Positions 25,907 through 34,046 of a stretch of 58,685 nt of DNA are shown here, one piece after another. Location: NCBI GenBank assembly GCA_026388765.1, contig JAPLJC010000088.1, positions 1 to 58,685 of the forward strand, given 5' to 3'. A model generated the notes under the pieces. That model did not search any database, had not been told where the DNA came from, and was given only the letters and a program-made list of their open reading frames with translations. The translations under genes were made by a program, and so were the position numbers. This DNA comes from Deltaproteobacteria bacterium. GTDB lineage: Bacteria; Desulfobacterota; Desulfobaccia; Desulfobaccales; 0-14-0-80-60-11. Within the stretch, counting starts at the first letter, position 1; each line of letters begins with the position of its first letter.

Positions 25907-27295
25907 TTGGCTAACCTCATAATTCATTTCCAGGATTTTTTCCGGCACCGTATCTGGCAGGATAAAGACCAGCGGCCCGCGGCCCGGTTCGCCCTGAAAG
26001 GCCTGCGCCTCCTGGTCCTGGCCGGCCGTGGCTTGATCAAGAACCAGTCCCTGGTGCGCTCCTCGGCCCTGGCCTACGCCACCATCCTGGGTTTTATCCC
26101 CCTGTTCGCCTTGCTCTTCGCCATCCTCCAGGCCATCGGCCTGCCGCGCCTGTTGGCCACCTATTTCCTGGAGAACCTGGCCCCCGGCTCCCAGGACTTC
26201 GTCACCCAGATCCTGTTTTACATCGAAAACACCAAGGTGACCTCCCTGGGGGTCTTCGGAGTGGTGGTTCTACTGTGCGACCTGGTCATCGTCATGACCA
26301 ACGTCGAGAAGGCCTTCAACAAGACCTGGCAGGTGTCCCGGACCCGCACCTGGAGCCGCAAAATCAGTGATTATCTCAGCATTTTCCTCATCTTCCCCAT
26401 CCTGATTGCCGTGGCCATTTCCATCTCCTCTTCGTTCCTGGGGATTCAACAGATCCACCAAATCCTGAAGGCGGTGATGCCCGAGTTCTTTTTTACCGCC
26501 ACCCGCTGGCTGGTGTCCCTGGGCGTGCTGTGGCTGGCCTTTATCTTCATCTATCTGGTGATGCCCAATACCCGGGTCAATTTCTGGTCCGCGGTCCTGG
26601 GCGGGATGGTGGGGGGCAGCGTCTGGCAAGTGGCCCAATGGATTTTCATCTGGATCCAGGGGGCCTCGGCTTATTACAACGCCATTTACGGCGCCTTATA
26701 CAATCTGCTCTTTATCTTTATCTGGATGTTTTGGTGCTGGCTCATCCTGCTGTTCGGCACCGAAGTGGCCTTTGCCCATCAGAATCTGGAGCGCCTCAGC
26801 CGCTGGTTCCGACGCTCGGCCCTGCCGCCGGAGCCGGTGGACGAATACCTGGGTCTGGCAGCGCTGCTCAGCATCAGCGCCCGGTTCTACCGGCGGCTGC
26901 CACCGGTATCGCTGGAGGAACTGGCGGACCTCCTGCCCATCAGCAACGACCTGGCCGGCCGGGTAGTCCAGATGCTCCAGGACTGCAATCTGGTGATGGA
27001 GGTCGTCCCACCCAAACCGGCGCCGTCACCCCAGTTCCTCCCCAGCTTCCCCCTGGACCAGGTGACGGTGGCGGAGGCCCTGGCCTGCCTGCGGCGCTCC
27101 CGGGAGGCGGCCCTCAGCCAGGCCCTGGAAGTGGAGCCGCGGCTGGCCGGGGCAATCGAGCACCTGCTGGAAGGCCGGATCATGTGCGCCGAGCCCTCTC
27201 CCACCCTCAAGGAAGTGGCGGAGTCTTTGGCGGAGACGGAGACGGCGGCCGGGGAAGCAACACCGGCAATTACGCCGAGAATGACCACGACTTGA
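25907..27295 (+). CDS. YihY/BrkB (UPF0761) family membrane protein
   Basis: The 462-residue protein has six predicted helices in residues 40-300 with family features: SSALAYATILGFIPLFALLFA, the KAFNKTWQV motif, and YNAIYGALYNLLFIFIWMFWCWLILLFGTEVAFA. A cytosolic C-terminal region (about 310-440) resembles a winged-helix/PqsR-like domain common in this family. Proposed roles (serum resistance, RNase BN) are historical and unproven. The start is TTG at 25907 with no good ribosome site and may be wrong by some codons, but no better in-frame start is visible. Confidence 0.82.
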   Translation: MANLIIHFQDFFRHRIWQDKDQRPAARFALKGLRLLVLAGRGLIKNQSLVRSSALAYATILGFIPLFALLFAILQAIGLPRLLATYFLENLAPGSQDFVTQILFYIENTKVTSLGVFGVVVLLCDLVIVMTNVEKAFNKTWQVSRTRTWSRKISDYLSIFLIFPILIAVAISISSSFLGIQQIHQILKAVMPEFFFTATRWLVSLGVLWLAFIFIYLVMPNTRVNFWSAVLGGMVGGSVWQVAQWIFIWIQGASAYYNAIYGALYNLLFIFIWMFWCWLILLFGTEVAFAHQNLERLSRWFRRSALPPEPVDEYLGLAALLSISARFYRRLPPVSLEELADLLPISNDLAGRVVQMLQDCNLVMEVVPPKPAPSPQFLPSFPLDQVTVAEALACLRRSREAALSQALEVEPRLAGAIEHLLEGRIMCAEPSPTLKEVAESLAETETAAGEATPAITPRMTTT

Positions 27296-27299
27296 GGCT

Positions 27300-27890
27300 T
27301 CAGGCCGGGACTGGCAAAATTGACTGCGGATCGATGAGCCTTATGGTCCGGTCGGCGCCCAGATTTCGCCAATTGAGCTGATCCGTGGGCAGTGAGGCGG
27401 GAATCCAGGCCAGGGTGAGATGCAGGTGGCTGGGAATCTTGGGACTTTTGCCGGGACCGGCCGCTAGTGCCGCAATTATTTCGCCTGCCGCCACTACCTG
27501 GCCGACGTGAATCGCAGCCAACGGCTCGGTGTGGCCATAAGCCGTATAAAGCTGCCGGCCGTCCGCCGCAAAGATCTCATGGCTGAGATAGATTGATTTA
27601 CCGAGAAAATCGTGGCCGATTTTGACAATTTTTCCGGCAAAGGCGGCAGGTATTTTAATATTCGTATCCAGTTGTTTAATTTGGCCGGTTAAATCTTCAA
27701 ACCAACAAAGATCGAGACCTTCATGCGGCGTTGGTCTCGGCTTCTTCTCCCCCCACCAGGTTTCCAGAGAATTGAATAGCATGCCCGGCTGTAAGAGCCA
27801 CTTTTTAAAACCCGCCAGATAAGGTCTATTGCTGGCCAGCAGGTAGTCAAAAAATCTGCTGTTAATCTCATTTGGTCGTGAAGTTTTCAT
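27300..27890 (-). CDS. M23-family (LytM-like) peptidase
   Basis: The 196-residue protein contains the LytM zinc-site pattern: HEGLD (His-x3-Asp, about residues 56-60), YGHTEPL and HLHLTL (His-x-His, about 157-159). LytM enzymes cut peptidoglycan cross-bridges, or act as activators when degenerate; all visible ligands are present here. There is no signal peptide or membrane segment, which is unusual for a peptidoglycan enzyme, so export may be non-classical or the substrate may differ. It is convergent with the YihY gene (4-bp gap). Confidence 0.75.
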   Translation of the reverse strand: MKTSRPNEINSRFFDYLLASNRPYLAGFKKWLLQPGMLFNSLETWWGEKKPRPTPHEGLDLCWFEDLTGQIKQLDTNIKIPAAFAGKIVKIGHDFLGKSIYLSHEIFAADGRQLYTAYGHTEPLAAIHVGQVVAAGEIIAALAAGPGKSPKIPSHLHLTLAWIPASLPTDQLNWRNLGADRTIRLIDPQSILPVPA

Positions 27891-27925
27891 CTCAGCGGCA
27901 GTTCGCCAACCCTATTACCAAAAAT

Positions 27926-27974
27926 CTAGGGCGGCCTATGGCCGCCTCAATTCGGCGGGCACAGCCCGCCCTAG
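27926..27974. repeat. Palindromic repeat, family G (CTAGGGCGG type)
   Basis: Outer arms CTAGGGCGG/CCGCCCTAG enclose two smaller hairpins (GGCGGCC..GGCCGCC and GGCGGGC..GCCCGCC). It lies between the kdsD 3' end and the M23 gene start. Confidence 0.65.
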
Positions 27975-27988
27975 AATAATTCTTAGAC

Positions 27989-28966
27989 TTACCTGAACTT
28001 GAAATCACCACGGCCCAGCAGGTCGTGCAGGTGCACGATGCCCAGGACTTTTTGGGTCTCGTCCACCACCGGCAACACCGTGATGGCGTGGTGCTCCATG
28101 AGCTCCAGGGCCTGGGAGGCCAGGGCCCCGGGGCCGATGTGGCGCGGTTTCGGGGTCATCACCGCTTTCACCTTTTTATCCTGGACGTCGCCCCACTTTT
28201 TCAAGGCCCGGCGCAGATCGCCATCAGTAATGATGCCCTGCAAAATGCCGCCGCGGTCCACCACCAGGGTGACCCCCAGCCTTTTGGCGTCGATCTCGGC
28301 GATGGCCTGGCTCAAGGTATGCGACAGTGGGGTGAGGGGAACCCGGTCGCCGGTGAGCATCACCTCGGAGATAGCCAGCGACAGGCGCTCCCCCAAACTG
28401 CCGCCCGGATGGAAGCGCTGAAAATCCGCGGCCTGAAAGCCGCGTTTGGTGAGGAGCGCCACCGCCAGGGCGTCACCCATGGCCAGCATGGCGGTGGTGC
28501 TGGCGGTGGGAGCCAGACCCAGGGGGCAGGCCTCCCGGGGCACCCCGGTATCGATGGCCACCCGGGCCAGACGGCCCAGGGTGGAGGCGAGCCGCCCGGT
28601 CATGGCGATGAGCGGCGCCTTCAGGCGCTCCAGGCTGGGGAGGAGGATGGTTAGCTCCCTGGTTTCGCCGCTGTTGGATAGGGCCAGAACCACGTCTTGG
28701 GCAGACACCATGCCAAGGTCGCCGTGCATGGCCTCCACCGGATGGAGGAACAGGGCCGGGGTGCCGGTGGAGTTGAAGGTGGCCACGATTTTTCTGGCCA
28801 CGATGCCGGATTTGCCCACCCCGGTGACGATGACCCGGCCCTTGGCCTGATACATCAGGTCCACCGCCTTGACGAAGCTGACGTCCAGCTTGGCAATCAG
28901 GGTGGTCAGCCCCTCGGCTTCGATGGTCAGGACTTCCCGTGCCAGGTCAAGGATATTAGCAGCCAT
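27989..28966 (-). CDS. kdsD: D-arabinose-5-phosphate isomerase (KpsF/GutQ/KdsD family)
   Basis: This enzyme converts ribulose-5-phosphate to arabinose-5-phosphate, the first step to the lipopolysaccharide sugar Kdo. The 325-residue protein has a SIS domain (about 30-180; VTGVGKSGIVARKI, HPVEAMHGDLGM, SNSGETRE) and two CBS domains (about 205-325). Length is normal. No other Kdo genes adjoin it. Its presence with outer-membrane proteins fits a Gram-negative with LPS. Confidence 0.93.
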   Translation of the reverse strand: MAANILDLAREVLTIEAEGLTTLIAKLDVSFVKAVDLMYQAKGRVIVTGVGKSGIVARKIVATFNSTGTPALFLHPVEAMHGDLGMVSAQDVVLALSNSGETRELTILLPSLERLKAPLIAMTGRLASTLGRLARVAIDTGVPREACPLGLAPTASTTAMLAMGDALAVALLTKRGFQAADFQRFHPGGSLGERLSLAISEVMLTGDRVPLTPLSHTLSQAIAEIDAKRLGVTLVVDRGGILQGIITDGDLRRALKKWGDVQDKKVKAVMTPKPRHIGPGALASQALELMEHHAITVLPVVDETQKVLGIVHLHDLLGRGDFKFR

Positions 28967-29000
28967 TTAGTATTTTTCCGTTTTCCGAAATAATCGTTTA

Positions 29001-29120
29001 GTGGCACAGGCTTCCAGCCTGTGATGCACAGGTTGGAAACCTGTGCCACCAAGCCTTGGTGCGCCGGGCGCACCTGGACAGCCGAGGGCGGCTGTCCCAC
29101 ATATGAAATGGGGGGCAATG
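29001..29120. repeat. Composite cluster of different palindromic repeats
   Basis: Nested hairpins lie side by side: a family C unit with long arms (GTGGCACAGGCTTCCAGCC...to GTGCCAC, 29001-29049), GGTGCGCC-G-GGCGCACC (29058-29074), GGACAGCC..GGCTGTCC (29076-29097) and GGGGGCA..TGCCCACC (about 29111-29124). They fill the gap between kdsD and the GGDEF gene, and no gene is visible in it. Confidence 0.7.
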
Positions 29121-29126
29121 CCCACC

Positions 29127-30203
29127 CTACACCTCTTCCGCCGGGGTCAGTTCCCGCCCCAGCATGATACGGTCCTTACCCCGGCCCTTGCTGGAAAACA
29201 TAGCCCGGTCGGCTATGAGGAGCAATTCCTCCCGGTCCCGGGCGTCCTCCGGCAGGGTGGCGATGCCGTAGCTGGCGGTGACCCGGATATCCAGACCCTC
29301 GTCGGTCAAAAAGCTGGTCTGATTGAGCTTTTCCCGCAGGCGCCGGGTCAGCTCCAGGGCCTGGGCTTTGCCGCGGTGGGGCAGGAGAAGGATAAACTCG
29401 TCACCGCCGTAGCGCACCAGGCTGTCGTCGGGTCCCAGAACCGCGTGGATCACCCGGGCCACCGCCCCCAGGACCTTGCTGCCCCGGAGATGACCATAGC
29501 CATCCACCACCGCTTTAAAATTGTCCAGGTCCAGGAAGACCACGGAGAACTCCCCGCCTTGTTCACGAATCTGGGGGATGAGGTGGTCCAGGCTGAAGAT
29601 GAGATAACGGGTGTTGTAAAAGCCGGTGACATCATCGATGAAGGTGAGGGCCTGGAGCTTCTGGAGATTGCGCACGTTGTCCACGGCGATGGCCACGTAG
29701 TCCGCCAGGATGGAGAGATGCGGCAGATATTTTTCCCGGAAGAACTTCTCATCCTCCACGTTGATGACTTCGAAGACCCCGATGACCTCGCCCCGGACCA
29801 CCAAGGGGAGAGCGATGATGGAGCGGGTGCCGAAGCCGGTGGCGCTGTCTACCCGGGCGGAGAAGCGGGGGTCCTGGTCCACGTCGGGGATGAAGATGGG
29901 CTGGCCCGTTTGGGCCACGACGCCGGCAACGCCTTCCCCCAACCTGAGCCGGATGGACTTGACCGACGCCAGATCTACCCCCACCGTCACGGCAAAGCAG
30001 AGCTCCCGGGTTGGCGGGTCCAACAAGAGCAGGGACCAGTTGCGGGCCGGCAGGAGGAGCTTGATGCGCTCCAGGACCGCGGAGAGCAGGGTCTCCATGT
30101 CATAGGCGCTCGCCAGGGCCTTGGAGAACTCGATGGCGGCCAGCAGGCGCTCCACCTGTCCCGTACCGGATTGCGCGTAGGGTAGACCTTCTCTCTTATC
30201 CAC
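29127..30203 (-). CDS. GAF-GGDEF diguanylate cyclase
   Basis: The 358-residue protein has a GAF sensor domain (about 25-165) and a GGDEF domain (about 185-345) with an intact active-site loop RYGGDEF, so synthesis of c-di-GMP is expected. The inhibitory RxxD site before it is absent (GPDDS in its place), so product feedback is probably lacking. There are no membrane segments. I choose the GTG at 30201-30203, which has GGAG about 9 nt upstream; a longer frame to 30392 has an out-of-family N-terminus that crosses the divergent promoter region of the stress-protein gene. Confidence 0.85.
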   Translation of the reverse strand: MDKREGLPYAQSGTGQVERLLAAIEFSKALASAYDMETLLSAVLERIKLLLPARNWSLLLLDPPTRELCFAVTVGVDLASVKSIRLRLGEGVAGVVAQTGQPIFIPDVDQDPRFSARVDSATGFGTRSIIALPLVVRGEVIGVFEVINVEDEKFFREKYLPHLSILADYVAIAVDNVRNLQKLQALTFIDDVTGFYNTRYLIFSLDHLIPQIREQGGEFSVVFLDLDNFKAVVDGYGHLRGSKVLGAVARVIHAVLGPDDSLVRYGGDEFILLLPHRGKAQALELTRRLREKLNQTSFLTDEGLDIRVTASYGIATLPEDARDREELLLIADRAMFSSKGRGKDRIMLGRELTPAEEV

Positions 30204-30409
30204 CGACCTGAGCTCCAAACAGATTCTATGGTTAACGGCCCGGTATTGCAAGGGGTTTGTGGGACGGCCCCAGCCGGTTAAAGGCGGGAAAGACGTCCGT
30301 CCTGCCCGGGGCAATATGGTTCGTTCCGTCTGGCAGTCGTTGACTCCGGGAAGGGGGATGATTAAAGATGTTAAAACAACGCTTATTCCCATGGAAAAAG
30401 GAGGCAGTC

Positions 30410-30889
30410 ATGGCCAAGTTGCTGATCGCGCTGGATAGTTCCGCAGGGGCCTGGCGCGCCGTGGAATACGTGGCTAAAACCTTCGGCCGGACCCCGGGGG
30501 TTGAGGTCACTCTACTGCACATTCTGTCGGGCCTCCCCCCGGCTTTCTGGGATGACGGCCACGTCCTCCAGGAAAAGGAACGGGAAGCCCGGAAACGACT
30601 GGTAGCCGGCTGGCAGCAAGATCAAGAAAAGAAATGGCAGGACCTGGTCAGCCAGGCCCACCAGCACCTCACTGCCGCCGGACTGGCCAAGGGTGCGGTG
30701 GCCAACAAATTTAAACCCAAATATTATGACGTGGCGGACGATATTATTGACGAAGCGCAGACGGGAGGATACGACACCATCGTCATGGGCCGCCGGGGAC
30801 TGGGGAAGGCCAAATCCCTGCTCCTGGGCAGCGTCACCCGCAAGGTCGTGGACGGCGCCAAGGGCTGCGCCGTGACCATAGTGGGGTAG
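30410..30889 (+). CDS. Universal stress protein (UspA family)
   Basis: The 159-residue single-domain protein starts MAKLLIALDSSAGAWRAVEYV and carries the ATP-binding pattern G-x2-G-x9-G-S (GRRGLGKAKSLLLGSVTRKV, about residues 130-150), so it is the nucleotide-binding type. A strong AGGAGG ribosome site precedes the ATG at 30410; an earlier ATG at 30368 would bury that site. It is monocistronic, ended by a clear intrinsic terminator, and divergent from the GAF-GGDEF gene. Confidence 0.9.
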   Translation: MAKLLIALDSSAGAWRAVEYVAKTFGRTPGVEVTLLHILSGLPPAFWDDGHVLQEKEREARKRLVAGWQQDQEKKWQDLVSQAHQHLTAAGLAKGAVANKFKPKYYDVADDIIDEAQTGGYDTIVMGRRGLGKAKSLLLGSVTRKVVDGAKGCAVTIVG

Positions 30890-30911
30890 GTTACCCAGGC
30901 GTAAAAACAGA

Positions 30912-30938
30912 GGGCGGGATGATACCCGCCCTTTTTTT
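30912..30938 (+). terminator. Intrinsic terminator of the universal stress gene
   Basis: The stem GGGCGGG/CCCGCCC with loop ATGATA is followed directly by seven T. It is a textbook rho-independent terminator 22 bp after the stop. Confidence 0.9.
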
Positions 30939-30982
30939 GGCTTTGGCTTACCGCGGCACCGGCCGGAGGCCCCTGCCGCCAA

Positions 30983-31849
30983 TTAGCGCCTAAACTGCAT
31001 CTCGATAAAGTTATCGTTGAGAATGCGGGCCAGGTCAAACCCCCGGGCCACCTCGGCTTTGCTGATGACAATACCCTTGTCGGCCAGTTCCTTGACCGTC
31101 AACTCCGGGGCGTGGCCGGCGAACAGGCGGCGCACGACGTTGTGCATAGTGGCGGAAGAGACGTTGCCCCGGGCCGGCACCCCGCGGGGCACGTCATTAT
31201 GGATCCGCTGGAAGAAAAAATCCACCTGGTGTTCCCCGGCCTGGCTGGAGAAGCGCACCACCCGGTCACCTTCGGCTCCTTCGTTCAAGATCTCCTGGGG
31301 CACATAATGGCTCAAAATTTGATCCGTGCGGTTCTGCTGGGCCAGATAGAGAATGGAAACCAGGTCGTAGTGGTCCAGGGAGCGCTGCTCGTCTTGTTCC
31401 ACCCGGCTGGTGCCGAACTTGCGAAACCGGTGCTCCGGGGCGCCGGCGGTGCGGTTCACCACCATGTCCACCCCGATGGTGCCCACCGAGCAGGAAAGGT
31501 TAAACTGGTTCTCGTCTTCGATGGGGACCCCGTTGCGCTTGAGTTTGTCCACGATGAGGCCGTGGCGGTGGCCGCAGAGGAGGCGGCGAATCAGGGCCTG
31601 CATCAAGTTGGGGGAGGCCTGGTACTTGGGTGACAGGGCCAGGGAAGCGAGCTTCTCCACGGTCATCTCCACGTAGTAGCCATCACTGCTCAGCCTCAGG
31701 TCAATCTTCCCGGCCGGCGCCCCGCCGGGGCCATAGCGCCGCCAGATCTCCTTCCAGTCATATTCCTTCAGGAGTCCCAGTACCGTAATCAAATCAAAAG
31801 AATCCAGTTCGCGCCCTTCCAGTTCCTCAACCTGACATTTGGCTTGCAT
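30983..31849 (-). CDS. Unrecognised protein with an internal duplication
   Basis: I cannot assign this 288-residue soluble protein to a family. It is built from two related halves: residues about 15-111 and 158-263. Both begin with LD-x2-DL-x-x-L-x-L..., run through a strand region with S-S (LRLSSDG / VRFSSQA), and end in a closely matching helix motif: RRLLCGHRHGLIVDKL-x3-G against RRLFAGHAPELTVKEL-x3-G. There is no signal peptide or membrane segment; cysteines are few (C5, C92, C120). A small effector-binding or PilZ/DUF4388-like scaffold is conceivable, but I see no defining motif. Good start ATG with upstream purines. Confidence 0.6.
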   Translation of the reverse strand: MQAKCQVEELEGRELDSFDLITVLGLLKEYDWKEIWRRYGPGGAPAGKIDLRLSSDGYYVEMTVEKLASLALSPKYQASPNLMQALIRRLLCGHRHGLIVDKLKRNGVPIEDENQFNLSCSVGTIGVDMVVNRTAGAPEHRFRKFGTSRVEQDEQRSLDHYDLVSILYLAQQNRTDQILSHYVPQEILNEGAEGDRVVRFSSQAGEHQVDFFFQRIHNDVPRGVPARGNVSSATMHNVVRRLFAGHAPELTVKELADKGIVISKAEVARGFDLARILNDNFIEMQFRR

Positions 31850-32129
31850 AGGCGGGCCTCCGGTATATTTTGAGATTAAAGATAAGCATCCGGCAGGCCC
31901 GACGCAATCTCTGCACTTAATTTCTAATAGCGCTGTCCTATTTTTTACCAGTTATTAATTCACGGCTCTTTGCCCTTGCCTGCCTTGCGTTTTTTCCGGA
32001 GATGCTTAGGTTTTAACTAAATCGAGGCAGTCACCGACTGCTGCTGTTTAATTGAAAATCCCTGGCCACCGAGGGCGCCCGGGCCGCTCCCTTGGCGGCG
32101 CGGAACCTGCTTAAGGGAAAGGAGAAAAC

Positions 32130-32705
32130 ATGGCAATAGAGATTTGCTGGTTGGATGATTTGCTCAAGGCCCAGGAAACCGCCCGGAAGGTCAATAAACC
32201 GATCCTACTGGATTTTTACAATCCCCAGTGACTGGGCTGCCAACAGCTGGGTGCGGTTACGTACCCTGACGAGCGCGTGGCCAAGTTTCTGTCCTTAAAC
32301 TTTGTCCCGGTGCAGCTCCAATCCTCCAACACCGCCATGATGCAGAAATTTTCGGTTAGTTGGACCCCTACCCTGATAGTGTTGGACGCGGACGGGCGGG
32401 AACATTACCGGGCCGTGGGCTTTTTCACCCCGGAGGACATGATCGCCACCTTCATGGCGGCCAAAGGTAGATGGGCCCTGGATACGGACCAGCTGGCCGA
32501 CGCCCGGGCCCTGTTCGAGGAGGTCATCTCCACCTACCCGGATAAGGACGCGGCCGCGGAGGCCCTCTTTTTCCTGGGGGTGGCCAAGTACAAGATGAGC
32601 CACGACCCCAAACCGTTGCGGGAAACCTACGATCAGCTCAAGGCCAGGTTTCCCCAAAGCATGTGGACCAAACAGGCGGACCATTATCGCCTGATCGGCA
32701 AGTAA
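32130..32705 (+). CDS. Probable selenoprotein: thioredoxin-fold protein with U-x-x-C and C-terminal helical repeat
   Basis: The 191-residue frame is open from the ATG at 32130 (AAGGAG 5 nt upstream) to TAA at 32703, except for one TGA at 32229-32231 (codon 34). That codon sits exactly where the thioredoxin active site belongs: LLDFYNPQ-U-L-G-C-QQL. The downstream half has the cis-proline motif SWTPTLIVLD (Pro80) and a TPR-like tail (about 120-180). Cys-containing relatives, as I recall the family, read C-x-G-C here, so the TGA replaces the nucleophilic Cys. A SECIS-like hairpin follows at the proper distance. Ordinary gene calling would start at GTG 32277 and lose the active site. A pseudogene is the alternative, but both halves look under selection. 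Confidence 0.8.
32249..32266 (+). promoter_or_regulatory. Candidate bacterial SECIS element
   Basis: Stem GGGTGCG pairs with CGTACCC (7 bp, one G-U) around the loop GTTA. The loop starts 24 nt after the TGA and has G as its first base. Bacterial SECIS elements are described as having a short apical loop with a G among its first two bases, about 16-37 nt from the UGA, so position and form both fit. It also encodes protein. Confidence 0.65.
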
Positions 32706-32793
32706 AAAATGGGGACACCTCCTATTTTTCCGGGCAAGACCTTAATTTGGCGGGGATAAAAAATTAGGAAAAATAGGAGGTGTCCCTGTTTTT
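32705..32793. repeat. Paired palindromic element, family A (copy 4)
   Basis: Inverted units at 32705-32729 and 32769-32793 flank a 39-bp spacer nearly identical to that of copy 1 (GGGCAAGACCTTAATTTGGC core). The first base of the element is the last base of the selenoprotein stop codon. The right unit contains AGGAGG followed by GTG, which mimics a translation start before the macrodomain gene. Confidence 0.85.
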
Positions 32794-32806
32794 TCAGGGC
32801 GAAACC

Positions 32807-33364
32807 ATGGAAGTAATGATCGGCGGGGCTAAACTGGAACTGGTGGAGGGGGATATCACCCGGCAAGACGTGGACGCCATCGTCAATGCCGCCAACTCCT
32901 CCCTGCTGGGCGGCGGCGGGGTGGATGGGGCCATCCACCGGGCCGGGGGCCCCAGGATCCTGGAGGAGTGCCGCCAGCTAGGGGGCTGCCCCGCGGGCGA
33001 GGCCCGCCTCACCACCGGCGGCAACCTCAAGGCCCGCTACGTCATTCATACGGTGGGTCCAATTTATCAGGGCGGCGGTCAGCGGGAGGCCCAGTTGTTG
33101 ACTTCCTGTTACCGGGAGAGCCTCAAGCTGGCCACCGCTAAGGGGCTAAACTCCGTGGCCTTTCCGGCCATCTCCACCGGCGCCTATGGTTATCCCCTGG
33201 CCGAAGCGGCCCGGATCGCTCTGAAGACGGTAATGGACTATTTGGTCCAACATCCGCAGATTAAACTGGTCCGTTTCGTCTTGTTCGGCGCGGCAGCCTA
33301 CGAGGCGTATGAACAGGCCCTGCGGGAATTGCTGCGGGTTTTTCCGGGCGCCCGGGAGCAATGA
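32807..33364 (+). CDS. Macrodomain protein, O-acetyl-ADP-ribose deacetylase type
   Basis: The 185-residue protein is a single macrodomain of the YmdB/MacroD group: GDITRQDVDAIVNAANSSLLGGGGVDGAIHRAGG (ADP-ribose loop with the catalytic Asn and Asp, about residues 15-45) and the second loop AISTGAYGYP (about 120-130). Expected activities are hydrolysis of O-acetyl-ADP-ribose or removal of mono-ADP-ribose. The start is the ATG at 32807; a GTG 27 nt upstream lies in the palindromic repeat and would add residues encoded by it. Confidence 0.93.
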   Translation: MEVMIGGAKLELVEGDITRQDVDAIVNAANSSLLGGGGVDGAIHRAGGPRILEECRQLGGCPAGEARLTTGGNLKARYVIHTVGPIYQGGGQREAQLLTSCYRESLKLATAKGLNSVAFPAISTGAYGYPLAEAARIALKTVMDYLVQHPQIKLVRFVLFGAAAYEAYEQALRELLRVFPGAREQ

Positions 33365-33380
33365 CAGCCTGGCAAATGAC

Positions 33381-33408
33381 AAAAAAGGCCCCACCCTTCG
33401 GTGGGGCC
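33381..33408 (-). terminator. Intrinsic terminator of the 33436-33852 gene
   Basis: Stem GGCCCCACC/GGTGGGGCC has a 4-nt loop and is followed, on the minus strand, by six T. On the plus strand no T-run follows, so it serves the minus-strand gene. Confidence 0.85.
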
Positions 33409-33435
33409 CAGAAAATGACAAATTAATTCGTGGCT

Positions 33436-33852
33436 TTACTTCGTGGCTTCGATGCGGCCTTCCAGCTCGGCGACGTAATTTTCCAAAAATTCCTCGATGA
33501 GATATTCCCGACCCAGCTTTTTATCACTGCGGGGGAAAACTTCCACCGGAGCCCGGTCACCTTTCTTGGTATAACAGCACAGGGCCGGAATGGTTTTGCC
33601 GAAGTATTCCTTGTAATCCGAACCCCGAACCTCGCCGAAAATCGGGCGATACTCGGAAGCCGGACCACTGGAAGCTTTATGATACTGCTTGAAGGGGTCG
33701 GCCACATCGCCCAGGTCAATGGCCGCGGTCTCTACCCCATGGGACCCCACGCTTTTCAGCAAATTGAGCACGTTGGCGTTGTCGCACTTATATTTATCGA
33801 CCGGTTTGTGCTTAGTGCTGTAATAAAATTCTATGTAACCCAGTCTTGCCAT
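33436..33852 (-). CDS. Orphan small protein
   Basis: I do not recognise this 138-residue protein. It is soluble, lysine/tyrosine-rich at the N-terminus (YIEFYYSTKHKPVDKYKCD), contains a Cys pair ALCCYTKKGD (about residues 91-99) and an invariant-looking stretch GVETAAIDLGDVADPF. It is monocistronic, with a strong GGAGG ribosome site, a candidate promoter with a perfect -35 box upstream and its own terminator, so it is a real and probably well-expressed gene. The CC pair could bind metal or sulfur, which is inference. Confidence 0.7.
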   Translation of the reverse strand: MARLGYIEFYYSTKHKPVDKYKCDNANVLNLLKSVGSHGVETAAIDLGDVADPFKQYHKASSGPASEYRPIFGEVRGSDYKEYFGKTIPALCCYTKKGDRAPVEVFPRSDKKLGREYLIEEFLENYVAELEGRIEATK

Positions 33853-33915
33853 GTTTTTGCCTCCTCCCGATTTTTGGCAGAATTATTTGTGCACTCTTTC
33901 ACTAGACCCTGAAGT

Positions 33916-33945
33916 TAAATACCATCCATCGGCAAAATATGTCAA
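33916..33945 (-). promoter_or_regulatory. Candidate promoter of the 33436-33852 gene
   Basis: On the minus strand a perfect TTGACA is followed after 18 nt by TATTTA (weak -10), about 65 bp before the start codon. Confidence 0.4.
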
Positions 33946-34046
33946 GGTTTTTTGTGGCCCACCGCCCGTTAGCAAAAAAAAATGGACCCTTAAGGCACGA
34001 TTATGTTAGAAAAATCTAGCCGAAAAATCTTGCCGGGGAGGAAACT

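Noticed and set aside
32229..32231. TGA as evidence of a pseudogene
   Set aside because: Only one stop interrupts an otherwise intact frame, it lies exactly at the redox-active Cys position and a SECIS-like hairpin follows. A sequencing error cannot be excluded without reads.
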